A stretch of 64,000 nt of DNA from Malania oleifera (lineage: Eukaryota > Streptophyta > Magnoliopsida > Santalales > Ximeniaceae). Below, one piece after another: positions 49,058 through 61,421 of this stretch. Every line of letters starts with the position of its first letter. Within the stretch, counting starts at the first letter, position 1. Under the pieces are notes generated by a model that saw only the letters and a program-made list of their open reading frames with translations, had not been told where the DNA came from and did no database searches. Position numbers and translations under genes: made by a program. The stretch spans positions 61,065,040 through 61,129,039 of the forward strand of contig NC_080419.1 in NCBI RefSeq assembly GCF_029873635.1, in the 5' to 3' direction.

Positions 49058-49640
49058 GTTCAAAAAGCTTAGCTACCTACCTCCCCCAATCTTGTAAGTG
49101 TGACAGCATTACAAATTAACATTTTCCATCCCATAATGTGATCAATTGAATTTAAAATTGATAGCACTCATATCAAAAGTAATCTCATTTTATCACTATT
49201 TTTGGTTGCAGATATGCGTTTTTTAAAGAGAATAAAAGTATGCTCCATCGATGATAGGGACTACAAACACCAAGTTCCAAGCCAAAGTTCATTTAATAAG
49301 CACTTCAACACTGCATTTGGGAGCATCCAACTTCTTAAATTATATCAAACTCTTTCAACTTCCTTGGTGGCCATTCTGCACCTTATGCTTGTTTTAAGTT
49401 TAAATGGGAGTGGGCTGGAACATAGTAAAAGAAAACAGGATTAAGATGTGATATTGGATGTCCACTTACGGCTTGGAAGTGCTTGCTTCTATTTATTTCA
49501 CATTTTTGTTCTTATTTTTGGTGGATTTCTTCAAATTGGTTGTTGTATAAATTATGTTCTTGAACTTATATTTTTTCTGGTCATTTGTTCGGTCTTGTAT
49601 TTTATTGTCTTTTGTGCACAAAGATGATCAACAATAAAGG
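49058..49640 (+). other. 3' untranslated region with likely intron and poly-A signals
   Basis: Positions 49,094-49,211 have a GTAAGTG donor and a TTTTTGGTTGCAG acceptor, making a 118-bp intron just after the stop codon. Introns in the 3' untranslated region are known in extensin genes. AATAAA occurs at 49,231 and 49,633; the second follows a T-rich stretch and is the likelier terminator of the long form. The 80-codon open frame across 49,202-49,444 is regarded as untranslated. Confidence 0.6.
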
Positions 49641-50000
49641 AACACATTTTCTTTCACATGCAAGATTCTTAGTTTCTCTCGTCTATAGCACAAGCATCAT
49701 AATTTCTCTATTAAATATAACACCTGAGAAATTTTAATTTCTTCCTTCTATCCACCGACATATAAATGCATACCTATTTTGTTCGGGCTAGCTCTAAACT
49801 TCATTTGGCTGTTCTCAAGGCACTAGTGCCCCTATAGAAGCCGAATCCAAGCTAATGTGATGGTTTAGGTGAACTAGCCCCTCCTCAGGCAGTGTTTTGC
49901 CAAGGTTTATCCCTCCCGCGCAAAGTTAACAACAAATAGATTCTAGGAAGAGTTATTTGCAGCCATCAAATCAAGGGAACAAATTGAGAAAATTAGGGAA
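49641..50000. other. No gene recognised
   Basis: Short intergenic stretch between the extensin gene and retrotransposon remnants. Confidence 0.5.
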
Positions 50001-50523
50001 TATAATAATGGGGGATGTCTTGGCAGTTGAAATATTAGGTCTTGTACAAATCCAAGCTAATGTCCTTTACATGGATCATGCATATACATACTCACCATAC
50101 TAATAGCTTGTGAAATATTAGGTCTTGTACAAATCATTACATACAACAGACTACCAATTGCATTTGCAGAAGGAACTTGCGGCATATACTTACACGTTCC
50201 TCATCTAAATTAGGAGATAAAGATGTACTAATTTTGAAGTGAGGAGCAAGCAGAGTGCTAATTGGTTTCGACTGTTCATACATGCCAAAACTTTGCACTA
50301 CCTTTTTCAAATACTGTTTCTGAGTCAAACTAACTCTTCCTCTTACTCGTTTTTATGCATATTTCCATGTAAAGTATCTTCTTTACTTCACAAAGATCTT
50401 TCATCTCAAACTTTTGATTTAACTGACCTTTCAGTTTGTATATTTCTTCCGTGTTCTTTGAAGCTATCAACATATCAACAACATCACACACTTTATTTAA
50501 TTTTTCATAGCATACACCCAAAC
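50000..50523 (-). pseudogene. Ty1/copia reverse transcriptase / RNase H remnant (part of a split element)
   Basis: The minus strand encodes VVDMLIASKN (the VDDML catalytic box with one Asp changed), then QLNQKFEMKDL, TQKQYLKK and a later CTRPNISQA block. This is the usual order from the catalytic palm to the start of RNase H. Frames shift several times. It is the left part of a decayed minus-strand copia element that continues at 52,389. Confidence 0.8.
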
Positions 50524-50528
50524 CCTTC

Positions 50529-52388
50529 TGTTGGCCTCACAAAGCTTTCACATCTTGTTTTGATGGTAACAAATAAAGGATGGTGTAATAAGTTTGTGTT
50601 CAAGTGATGATATTTCAAGAACTCTCAAGTGACAAATTTCAAAAAGATCAAAAGGAATATCAATCACCAAGTGCTTAAAGTCATACTATATTTACAAAGT
50701 GATCAAGTGGAAGTTCAAGGAGACTCAAGATAGTCAAAGCAAATACCGCTCAAAGAATGATCAAATTCAGGGAAAAAGAAAGGAGATTCATGAAGACTTC
50801 AAAGATCAAAAGAGTTTTAAAGTTTTAGGATGCTTCATGTAAGTACTTCAATTCTAAATATCATTTTGAATGAGATGAAGCTCTTTAGGGGTTATCATGG
50901 ACTTAGAGACTTTATTTAAAACCCTGGAAAATATTTTTATAAGTAATCAATGCAAGAGAGCAAAGTGTTTTTGAAAACTGAACTAAAAATCAGAAATTAT
51001 AATTGTCCAGGCGACTGAAGTATAAGTTCAGTAGCCTGAAGAATTTCCTCAGGCGATTGAAGATTAAGTATAGGCACCTGAAGATTATTCTGAAAGAATT
51101 CTAAAGAGGCAGTGTAGCCTCAGGTGATTGAAGTTGACCTCAGGTGCCTAACCCTATTTTCAACAGAAAAAATAAAACAATGGATTGAAGGCTCAGGTGA
51201 CTGAACCTATAGTTTAGGCTACTGAACTTCGGAAACGACCATATTTTTTAAATGTGTTGATTTTAAATTTAAATTACTTGCGCCCCAAACTTTTTAAAAA
51301 CTTGGGGGACACGCCAAGTAATCTTGGGTAGCACGAATTTGACTCTTTCTAAGCCTATAAATACATGGTTTATGAAATCAAATACTATCAAGAATTGAAA
51401 ATTTTCTCTCAAAGCTCTCTTGCTCTAAAAGCTAACTTGCTTACTGAGTTGCTGCGAATTTACTAAAATATTCTGAGATTCTGACTTCTTTTCTAAGTAA
51501 AAGTTCTGAGTTCTTGAATCTTATTAAGAGAAGAATACCGGTGATACAATTCTTGAGCTTCATACTTCATTCTTTTGATATTTTGATTGAAGTATATTAG
51601 TGTTTGAAATTGTACTAACCAGCTCTATCTGAGAGCAATCTTTGTACACACATATTTGTTCTTCTTCTTATAGATTTTGATCGTTCAAGGTTGTTTAGAT
51701 CGTTGGACCAAGCGTGGGGTATCAATTGGAGAGGGGGCTCTACCCTTAAAGAGGCTTGTAACGGTTTGTTCTACTCGGAAAGGAATGATATAGTGGAAAC
51801 CTTACTTGGTATTGGCCTAAGGCGAGAACGTAGGCTGGGAATAAGTCGAACCTCGTAAAATTCTCGGTCTCACTCTTAACCTCTCTCTTTATTTTCTACA
51901 TATATAAATTGTGTGGAGTATATTCAAAGTGCAAGAAGCCAAAACGAGATTGAGAAGACTTTTGAATTAAGAAAGTATGTTGATCTTTGCGAAAATCTTA
52001 AAGGGAGTACATTGATCGTTTGTGGAAGTCTTAGTTAAAAGAAAGTAAAAAAATTTCATTCTTAATAGGGCTTGAATCAAATTCACAGGGCTACAAACAA
52101 ACTCTACCTTGGGTTCTTGCTAAAGCTAAAAATTGCAAAAGTGCTACGTCTCATATCTGATTGAGAATATTGTGGTTGATTGGTTTAATGTTTGTTTGAT
52201 TACTATTGCGTTGAATAATTGGATTGTGTTGATATCTAAGTTGTGATTGAGTTAGCTAAGAATCAGAAGTTAGATAAATCATATGTGATCACTAAATTAA
52301 TAAAAAGTTGTGGATTTGTAAAAAGAATGAAAAGAAAATTTTGATTACCCAATTCACCCCTCTCTTGGGACTACACCTTAACTTTCAC
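50529..52388 (+). mobile_element. Sirevirus-like solo LTR, 1,860 bp, TSD CCTTC
   Basis: It starts TGTTGGCC and ends TTAACTTTCA. CCTTC flanks both sides (50,524-50,528 and 52,389-52,393). U3 has a CAGGCGACTGAA-type cluster (51,000-51,240) and a TATAAATA box at 51,356-51,363. The CACCCCTCTCTTGGGACTAC block lies near the 3' end. It is inserted in the minus-strand copia remnant. Confidence 0.92.
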
Positions 52389-52890
52389 CTTCTAGAAAAA
52401 TCATCAAGAAAGTGACAAAATAATGCATACCACCCAATGAAGCAGTTTGCGCAGGCCCCTATACATCTGTGTGGATGTATTCTAAAATACGTTCAGTTTG
52501 GTGGGTTGTAGTGTCAAATTTCACTCTTATTTGTTTTCCTATAATACAATTTTCACAAGATTCAAGTTTACATACCTTTGCACCCTTCAACAAGCCTTGC
52601 TTAACTAATTGTTGCAAAAATTTTTCACCCACATGTGCTAATCGCATATGTCGTAACCTGGTTGTATCTGAACCTGCATCTTTCTAAAAAATAATAGCTG
52701 CTGAGCCAATGTACTACCTTGAAAATAATACAAGTTATTTTTCCTAATACCTTTCATCACCACAAGCACACCAGATTTAACCTATAAGGTTCCATCTTTC
52801 AAAGCAATAATGAACCTTTTAGATTTTAAGACACCCAATGAGATTAGATTTTTCTTTAGGCTTGGAATATATCTAACATCAGTCAAGGTT
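52389..52890 (-). pseudogene. Ty1/copia gag-pre-integrase / integrase start remnant
   Basis: The minus strand encodes VRYIPSLKKNLISLG (52,850), GIRKNNLYYFQG, a pre-integrase block with RLAHVGEKFLQQLVKQGLL and CENCIIGKQ, then the integrase start with a DDFSR motif at 52,400. It joins, across the solo LTR, sequence that soon reaches the reverse transcriptase box. The rest of integrase and the front of the reverse transcriptase were therefore deleted before the LTR arrived. Confidence 0.8.
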
Positions 52891-52899
52891 TTTCTTTAG

Positions 52900-54137
52900 G
52901 CTTGGACTGAGTAATAATAAGTCTCAGCTTAATTCTAGGAAGAGGAAGGACATATGGTGTTTTAAGTGTAGGAAAAAGGGGCACATAAAACAAAATTGTT
53001 CAGAGAAGAAGAAAAGGAATGTAGAAAATTAAAAGGGTTCATCAAAATCTATGAATGTAGTGGAAGAAGGAGACTCGAAGAGTGGTGACGGGGATATGCT
53101 TTATGTATCATCCAATTTAGATCGTCTTATTGATTCTTGGATCTTAGATTCAGCGTGCTCCTATCATATGACACTAAACAAAGAGTGGTTCACTACCTAT
53201 AGGTTGGTAAATTCTGGTTCCATTTTGATAGAAAATGATGCTTCATGCAAAATTGTAAAAATAGGGAATATCAGAATCAAAATGTTGGATGGTGTTGTAA
53301 GAATGTTGTGTTATGTTAGGCATATACCGAAGTTAAGAAATAATTTGATTTCATTGTTCACTTTGGACTATAATGGGTTTAATTATAAGTCTGCAAGTGG
53401 GATAATGAAGGTGAGCAAAGGTATTTTAACTGTGATGAAGGGGTAGAAATTACCAAAAATATATATATACTGGTAGGTACCACAGTCGTAGGTGGAGCTG
53501 CAGTTGTGGAGTCTGAGTTAGATAATAGTCTTATGGCATACGCGGTTAGGACATATGGGTGAGCGTGGGATGATGGAACTTTATAAGAAAAATATTTTTG
53601 AAGGGTGTCAAAACATGCAAGTTGAATTTCTTCGGGTATCACGTGCTTAGGAAACATAATAGGGTGTAGTTCATGAAAGCCACACATAAGAGAGGGGGAA
53701 TTCTTGACTACATTCATTCATATGTTTAGGAGCCGATACAGGCAGCATCACGAGGAGGACATATGAATTTTGTGAGTTTTATCGATGACTACTCACGAAA
53801 GGTATGAGTGTACTTCATGTGGCACAAGTCAGAGACGTTTGTCGAATTCAAATTGTGGAAAGCTGAAGTGGAAAACCAAACTAGAAGGAAGATCAAATGC
53901 CTCATGTTTGAAAATGTACTGAGTACACTGATTTAAGGTTCATGGAGTTGAGCAAGTAGCATGGAATTAGGAGACATTTCACAACACATAAGACACCACA
54001 ACAAAATGGTGTGGCAGAAAGGATGAATCGAACTATAGTTGAAAGAGCTCGGTGTCTCAAGTTGAATGTAGGGCTTGCAAAGAACTTCTGGGTAGAGACA
54101 ATAAATATGGCATGTTTATTGATTAACAAATCACCAA
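52900..54137 (+). pseudogene. Ty1/copia polyprotein, part 1 (gag zinc finger to integrase)
   Basis: A zinc knuckle CFKCRKKGHIKQNC (52,958) is followed by a protease region with the active-site motif DSACSYHM (53,147). Then come a pre-integrase region, integrase core pieces with FIDDYSRK (53,780), and TPQQNGVAERMNRT (53,995), which holds the last catalytic Glu. Stops and frame changes interrupt it. The frame reaches 54,137 and resumes at 63,577 after removal of the nested insertion. Confidence 0.85.
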
Positions 54138-55934
54138 TGAAAAGTTAGGTGTACTCCCAAGCTGCGAGGGGGGGGGGGGTGTGAATTGGGTTTTTAGAAT
54201 TTTCTTTGAAATCCTTTTGTTTTACAAGTTCATTTAGTTAAGAGTTAACCCCTTTTTCAATTTGAGTTAATTTGCAATCACACTCTTCAAACACAACAAG
54301 TTCACAAGTATAATTGATATTCAATCCAATCAATGAAGTTAGCTTGATATCACAAAAATAGAAAGTTCAACCAAGCTTCCAAAATTTAAATATCAATATC
54401 AAATAAGTATCTTGATTTTAAGTATGTAACCAACCAATATATTAATGATCTTTGGTATTAATCAATCAACGTACTCCCTTGTGGTTTCCATAATAATATT
54501 GACTAATCAACGTAATCCCTTATGGTTTCCGAAATTCCCAAAAACAAATTAATATCCAGTAATTGAAATCAACATCCACGCAGTTTATATGTGCTGTAAT
54601 TTAAAAAGAATAGGGAAGAGAGTGACACCAAGATTTTTATGAGGTTCGGCTATGTCCGCCTATGTCCTCGCATTAGGTATACCACCCAAGGATTCACTAT
54701 ACCGCTCCCTTAACCAGGCGGAGCAAACCTTTTATACACTCCTTCAAATAGGATAGAGCCATCCTCTCCAAGCGATACCCCACGCTTGGTAAACTAACGA
54801 TTCAACAACTTGAACCGTAAAAAACAATAAGAAATAAGAACACATTCTTGTGTACAAAGACACTTTTACAATAGAGCTGATTAGTACAAGTTAGAGCACT
54901 ACTATACTTCAAATTAAATATAAAAAAAAAAATTAATTTGAAGCTCAAGAAATTAATTACCGGGTTCTTCTTTAGATTGAATGAAACTTAGTAAGAGCAC
55001 AAGAACCGAGTGGTTGAATCAGTAGGAATTTAGTATAACTTTAGCAAGGATGTGTGAGTAAGAGAGCTTTGGGAATTAGAGACTTTGATTGCTAGATTGT
55101 AAGTAGTTGTGTGTAAAAATCCTTTAGTTTTTCATGTATTTATAGAGTTCTAAAATTAATTTCTTGTTGCCCAAGTTGCTTGGAGTATTTTCCAAGTTTA
55201 CTTGGAGTATTTCCTAAATTTATACAAAGTTTGGAGCCCAAGGGAAAATTTTTGAAAATTTTTCTCGTTACTTTATCTTAAATTTGGAAAGTCACTCGCT
55301 TTTCAAAGAGGTGCTGTCAACTTCAACCACCTTTCACTATTTTAGGTATAACTTTCACAATAGAATTCCAATTTGAAGGTTCTTGGTATCAACAGAAAGC
55401 TAAGAGAAAATACCACAACTTTCATGTTGGACACGTTTTAGGATAAGGAGGTTTTGATGGAGAAAATTGCTCATCAATGCAGATGTAAGGTTCCTTTCAT
55501 TTTAAAAATAATTTTAACCTTTTTAAAATAACTATTGACTTTAAAAAATATTTTCCAATTATTTTAAAAATGGCTCTCTAAGTCAATAATCATTCCTAAG
55601 AGCTTCAAAGCATCCATATTGATTTTAAAATGAAGTACTTACAAAGACTTTCTTAAGACTTAAACATTCGAAGTGTGAAGTCTTCATGTATGTCTTCCTT
55701 TGAGTCCATCTTGATATTGAGCTTCAACATTCTTTAAGCTTTCATAAGATTTGTCAAACTTTGATCTATTGAGCTTTCTTTTGATCACTTATTTGGAATA
55801 TAGACTATCAATACACTCTCGATCTTGAACTCTAATGCTTAATTCTTGAAACATCATCACTTTAACCAAAACATGTTAAATTCTCTTGATTTGTTATCAT
55901 CAAAATATGATTCGTAAGCATTGCTAGGCCAACA
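54138..55934 (-). mobile_element. Sirevirus-like element A, 3' LTR, 1,797 bp
   Basis: On the minus strand it runs from TGTTGGCCTAGC (55,934) to CTAACTTTTCA (54,138). It is near-identical in layout to 59,622-61,421. A polypurine tract AAAAAAGGAGAGAT lies directly beyond 55,934. ACCAA (54,133-54,137) flanks the left end. A TATA-like CTATAAATACATG lies near 55,140. A run of 12 G lies at 54,168. Confidence 0.9.
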
Positions 55935-57780
55935 ATCTCTCCTTTTTTGATGATGACATATAAAGAGCAAAAGAGAGTTAACCTTGATAAGGCTTCCCCT
56001 TACAATAAACACACTTTAACAATGTTTTAAAAAACAAATCATTCATATGATCAAATAATTTCAGATTCAATTGTTTGATTCCATGTAAGTTAATTTATAC
56101 AACAATCAAGTATTCATAGTTCATATCATCATATCATCATACTATTATTAGCAATATCTCATATTCTACATTGCTTAAGCTTTCTTATCTTTACATTTTA
56201 TCTCCTCAATTTTGTTCTCATTAATTTAGCTCTCATTTTTGCTCAAACTTTCTTCCCCTTTTGACATCAATCAAAAAGAGAAAAGTAACAAGAAAAACAT
56301 ATGAATACTAAAGCACTGAGCAACCATAAGCAAAGGAATAGATTTTGTAAAGACACAAAGCAGAACTTTGTGTTCATCATGTATAAAAATATAGACAATA
56401 AGTCTCAAAGTAGCATGAGAAAATACAAAAGATTGTATATCAGAATTTTCAATAATTTCCAGTAATCATGATATCATTACTTAACAAGTCTAACTCCCCC
56501 TGAATGAAATGTATTTCATATTCAATAAATTCATAATTTCATTATTGAAGGACAAACTATGTATCCATGTATAGTATAAGTGTAAATATCATGTGAAGCT
56601 ATCATCATTCTCAGTTATCATTAGCAATCATCATTATCAATTATGTTTTTAAATTTATTATGCTATGCTCATGCTTAGTTTGTAAATTTAATTTCTCCCC
56701 CTTTTTATATCAAAAAAATGTTAGACCAAAAGAAATACTATACAAAAGAACTAAGGGCCCAAACAAAAAATTCACATTTAGATTGCAATAACAAGGTCCA
56801 TAAGCCAGCATATATTTCAATCATAACATGATCATCCATCATTCAGCATGCAAAAGAAATATAACATAATCCAACATCAGCATGTGAACTAAGATGGTCA
56901 GGAGAAACAATAAAAGGAGCTAAGCACAACAAAATAGCATTGTCAAACATTTCAACCTAGCTTAGTGTTTGGTTTCAGATTATTCTTTTGCATATGAATA
57001 CCCAAAAATTCATATGGCTTTCCAAATCTCAATACTTTCTAAGTTAAGCCTTGTACAATCCAAGCTTTCTTCATTGTAGCCAACAATACCATTCTTGTTT
57101 TTATTTGTTTCAATATAATAGTCAATAAGCTCATAAACTCTTCTTTAAGATTTTCCAAGTAGCAGTTTCTAATATAATCATGGAGTGAAGGCTTTTAATA
57201 ATACTTTCAGAAGACTTCTTAGTGGAACTTTTCTTCTTGAATCAGCCATATGTTGTCAGCCATGTGCTGTGAGTTTCAGATTCTTCATTTTGGAGCTTCT
57301 TTTAGTGTTCTAATCAATCAACTAGGTTTCTTTTTAATTTGATCTTCTAAATATCAAGTATGTGCAAATAACAATATATGTCGTGCTAATTTTAACCTTA
57401 AGTTTTTATAACATTTCTTTAGCTATTCAACTAAGGTTATGCTATTTTATCTCTTTTAGCTGTAGCTGATATAATGAATTATTTACCATGATGTGCACAA
57501 TCAATATAGAATTTTAGTTTATGCATTAGATCTTCAAGGATTCTAATATATTAGACATATCTATTAATATTTTATGAGTTAAACATTATCTATTATCAGA
57601 GCACACCTATAGTTATCACTAAATCTCTTTTTATATTTGAATTGGCTACCTTAAATCCTATAAGCTATAGAGGCATCCCTTTTCATTTTAGTATAGATTT
57701 AGCTTTCTTAATTCCTAAAAGGGGAATGACTATTCTATGGAGTCCTTGGTTTGTGAACTAGACTTTCATCTTGTTACCCA
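55935..57780 (-). mobile_element. Element A non-coding internal region with several polypurine tracts
   Basis: The tract next to the LTR lies at 55,935-55,949. Further AGGGGGAG-like tracts (read on the minus strand) occur at about 56,251-56,260, 56,494-56,501 and 56,695-56,703. No pol or other frame is recognised in 1.85 kb. Confidence 0.65.
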
Positions 57781-57789
57781 TACTTTAGT

Positions 57790-59563
57790 GGGCCTTAATG
57801 GTTTAACAAGATATGTTTCTTTTACTGTCCAAACCTGTTTAGTTTTCACACCCTTTCTCTTTAATGGACATTCAAACTTAATGTCCTTTCTCCTTATATA
57901 GAAAATATGTGGTATGTGTGTAAACATTTGAGGAGGTATTAACATAGTCTTTAGAGGCTCTTACAAAGTACCCCATGTAGAGGTTCTTTTTCCTTCTGTT
58001 TTTTACTTCATTGAATCCTATACCTTTTTTATCCAAAGACATTCTTTGTGATCCAATCATTTTATCAAAGTTCTCCTTTCCTTTAGTGAAGTTGTAAATT
58101 ATTTTATTTTGATCCTCAATTTTACTTTCAAGGCAAAGTATTTTTGAATCTTTTATTCCTTTGCAGTTGCTTGCATCCTTACTAGCTTTTTAGTCATCTA
58201 ATTTATTTTGCTTTCAAGTTCACCAATGACTAGGTCCTTGCCTTTTTCAATAGAAGTTTGAGATCTTAAATCTTCTAGTTCTTTCATTACTTTTTCATTC
58301 TTACTTTCCAATCTCTTAATTTTTAAATTCATTTCTTTTTCAGCAAAATTGTTTTATTCTAATTCTTTCATTACAGCTTCATTCTTATTTTTTAATGAAG
58401 TATATCGTTTAGTTACTTTAACTAGAATCTTATGAATTTTAAATAATTCTGTTTGTAGTTCTTCATAAGATGGTCTACTCTCATTACTGGATTCATCAGA
58501 TGAATTATCACAAGAATCATTAAATGATTTGGATGAGGAGCTTTATACTTCATCATTGTCCGATGCCATAAGACAACCATTTGCAATCTCTTGGTCACTT
58601 GATTCATATTCTGAGCTATTAGAACTTATATTGTCCCATGTAGTGGCTTTCATTATCTTTTTCATTTTCTTCTTGGAATCCTTCTTGAGTTGTGGAAAAT
58701 TCAGTTTTATGTGTCCAATTTTTTGTAGTTATAACATGTAGGAGGTTTATTCATTGTTTTCTTTTTATTGGTTTCTCCTTCATCTGATTTGGAGTCTCGG
58801 AATTTTCTTGCAGATTTGTTCTTCCTTCTAAGGATTTTTGCAAGTTTCTTGGTTATGAAAGCTATATCATTATCATCCATTACCTTTTCATCTTCATCGC
58901 TAGAGCTTTCATTTGAGACTTTAAATGCAATGGATTTTGTGGCTTTAGATTTTCCTCTAGTTCTTTCATTTATTGCCATCTCATAAGTGAGGAGAGATCC
59001 TATTAATTTATCAAGAGAAGTGTTTTTTGAGATTTTTTCCAGATCATTTCATATGTTGAGTAGTTTTTCCCTAAGACATTAAGGGAGTTTATTATGTGGG
59101 TGAACCTAGTATACATATTAGTGATAGTCTCATCAGTGTTCATCCCAAATGCTTCATATTTGCTAGTGAGCATATCGATTCTACCATCTCTTATATCAAC
59201 CGTTCCTTCATAAGTCACTTCAAGTTTATCCCAAATTTCTTTAGGTGATTTACATCCCATAATTCTGTTACACTCATTTACATCCAAAGCACAATATAAT
59301 GCATTCATAGCACTTGAATTTACTTGCAACATTTTATGGTCATTGTCGGTCATTTCTTTTTCCTCTTTGGGTATTTCTTTATTATCTATGATTTTAGTGG
59401 AAATAAGATCACCTTGTGTGAAAACTTTCCATGCTTTCCAATTCATAGTTTGTAAATAGATTCTCATTCTTTGTTTCTAAAAGGTGTAATTAATACCACA
59501 AAAAATAGGAGGTCTAGTTGAGGATTGACCCTCGACAAAGGGAGATATGCCTAGGTGTGCCAT
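57790..59563 (-). pseudogene. Sirevirus-like gag pseudogene of element A
   Basis: Read on the minus strand from an ATG at 59,563. The N-terminal part has an RMRIYLQ motif and an IWDKLEVTYEGT block, as in copia gag of the Sirevirus kind. There follow an acidic and basic hinge, a degraded zinc knuckle (CYNYKK near 58,735, with the second Cys lost), a long charged coiled-coil stretch, and a C-terminal KNLYMGYF block near 57,980. A Trp-to-stop change (TAG, 59,477-59,479), a frameshift near 59,050 and further stops kill it. It begins only about 40 bases from the primer site. Gag would form the particle around element RNA; here it is likely inactive. Confidence 0.8.
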
Positions 59564-59603
59564 AAAGATCTTTATATAACTTCTAATTTAAGATTTGCTA
59601 CAA

Positions 59604-59621
59604 CCCATCTTTGATACTAAT
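59604..59621 (-). other. Primer-binding site of element A
   Basis: The minus strand reads ATTAGTATCAAAGATGGG directly after the 5' LTR. It is a decayed match to the TTGGTATCAGAGC initiator-Met site. Confidence 0.65.
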
Positions 59622-61421
59622 TGAAAAGTTAGGTGTACTCCCAAGAGGGGAGGGGGAGGGGGGGAGTGAATTGAGTTTTTAAAATTTTCTTTGAAATCCC
59701 TTTGTTTTACAAGTTCCTTTAGTTAAGAGTTAATCCCTTTTTCAATTTGAGTTAATTTGCAATCACACTTTTCAAAAACAACAACTTCACAAGTATAATT
59801 GATATACAATCTAATCAATGAAGTTAGCTTGATATCACAAAAATAGAAAATTCAACCAAGCTTCCAAAATTCAAATATCGATATCAAATAAGTATCTTGA
59901 TTTTAAGTATGTAACCAACCAATATATTAATGAGCTTTGATATTAATCAATCAACGTACTCCCTTATGGTTTCCACAATAATATTGATTAATCAACGTAA
60001 TCCGTTATGGTTTCCGTAATTCCCAAAAACAAATTAATATCCAACAATTTAAATAAGCATTCATAGAGTTTATATGTGCTTTAATTTAAAGAGAATAAAG
60101 AAGAGAGTAACGCCAATATTTTTACGAGGTTCAGCTATACCCGCCTACGTCCTAACCTTAGGTACACCACCCAAGGATTCACTATACCGCTCCCTTAACC
60201 GGGCGGAGCAATCCTTTTACACATTCCTTCAAATAGGATAGAACCCTCCTCTCCAAGCAATACCCCACACTTGGTAAACCAACGATTCAACAAATTGAAC
60301 CGAAAAAAACAACAAGAAACAAGAACAAATTCTTGTGTACAAAGACACTCTCACAATAGAGCTGATTAGTATAAGTTAGAGCACTAATATACTTCAAATT
60401 AAATATAAAAAAAAAAGAATGAATTTGAAGCTCAAGAAATTAATTACCGAGTTCTTCTTTAGATTGAATGAAACTTAGTAAGAGCACAAGAATTGAGTGG
60501 TTATATCGGTAGGAATTCAGTAAAACTTCAGCAAGGATGTGTGAGCAAGAGAGCTTTGAGAATTAGAGACTTTGATTGCTAGATTGTAAGTAGTTGTGTG
60601 TAAAAATCATTTGGTTTTTCATGTATTTATAGAGTTCTAAAAGCAATTTCTTGTTGCCCAAGTTGCTTGGAGTATTTCCCAAATTTACTTGGAGTATTTC
60701 CCAAGTTTATACAAAGTTTGGAGCCTAAGGAAAAAAATTTGAAAGTTTTCCACGCTACTTTATCTTAAATTTGGAAAGTCACTTGCCTTTCAAAAAGAGG
60801 TGCTGTCAGCTTCAACCACCCTTCAATATTTTGGGTATAACACTCACTATACAACTCCGATTTAACGTTCTTGTTATCAACAGAACGCTAAGAGAAAATA
60901 CCACACCTTTCATGTTGGACACTTTTTAAGATAAAGACTTTTTGATTGAGAAAATTGCTCATCCATGCAGATGTAAGGTGCTTTTCATTTCAAAAATAAT
61001 TTTAACCTTTTTGAAATAACTATTGATTTTAAAAAATATTTTCTAAGTATTTTAAAAATGGGTCTCTAAGTCGATAATCATTCCTAAGAGCTTCAAAGCA
61101 TCCATGTTGATTTTAAATTGAAGTACTTACATAAGACTTTCTTAAAACTTGAACATTTGAAGTGTGAAGTCTTCATGTATGTCTTTCTTTGAGTCCATCT
61201 TAACTTTGAGCTTCAACATTCTTTAAGCTTTTATAAGATTTGTTAACCTTTGATATGTTGAGCTTTCTTTTGATCACTTGACTGGAATGTAGGCTATCAA
61301 TGTACTCTTGATCTTGAACTCTAATTCTTAATTCCTGAAACATCATCACTTTAACCAAAACATGTTAAATTCCCTAGAATTGTTATCATCAAAATAAGAT
61401 TCGTAAGCCTTGTTAGGCCTA
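59622..61421 (-). mobile_element. Sirevirus-like element A, 5' LTR, outer end trimmed
   Basis: It is collinear with 54,138-55,934 with few differences, so it is the partner LTR. At its outer end the expected TGTTGGCC is lost: the match stops around 61,420, where LTR B begins. Confidence 0.85.
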
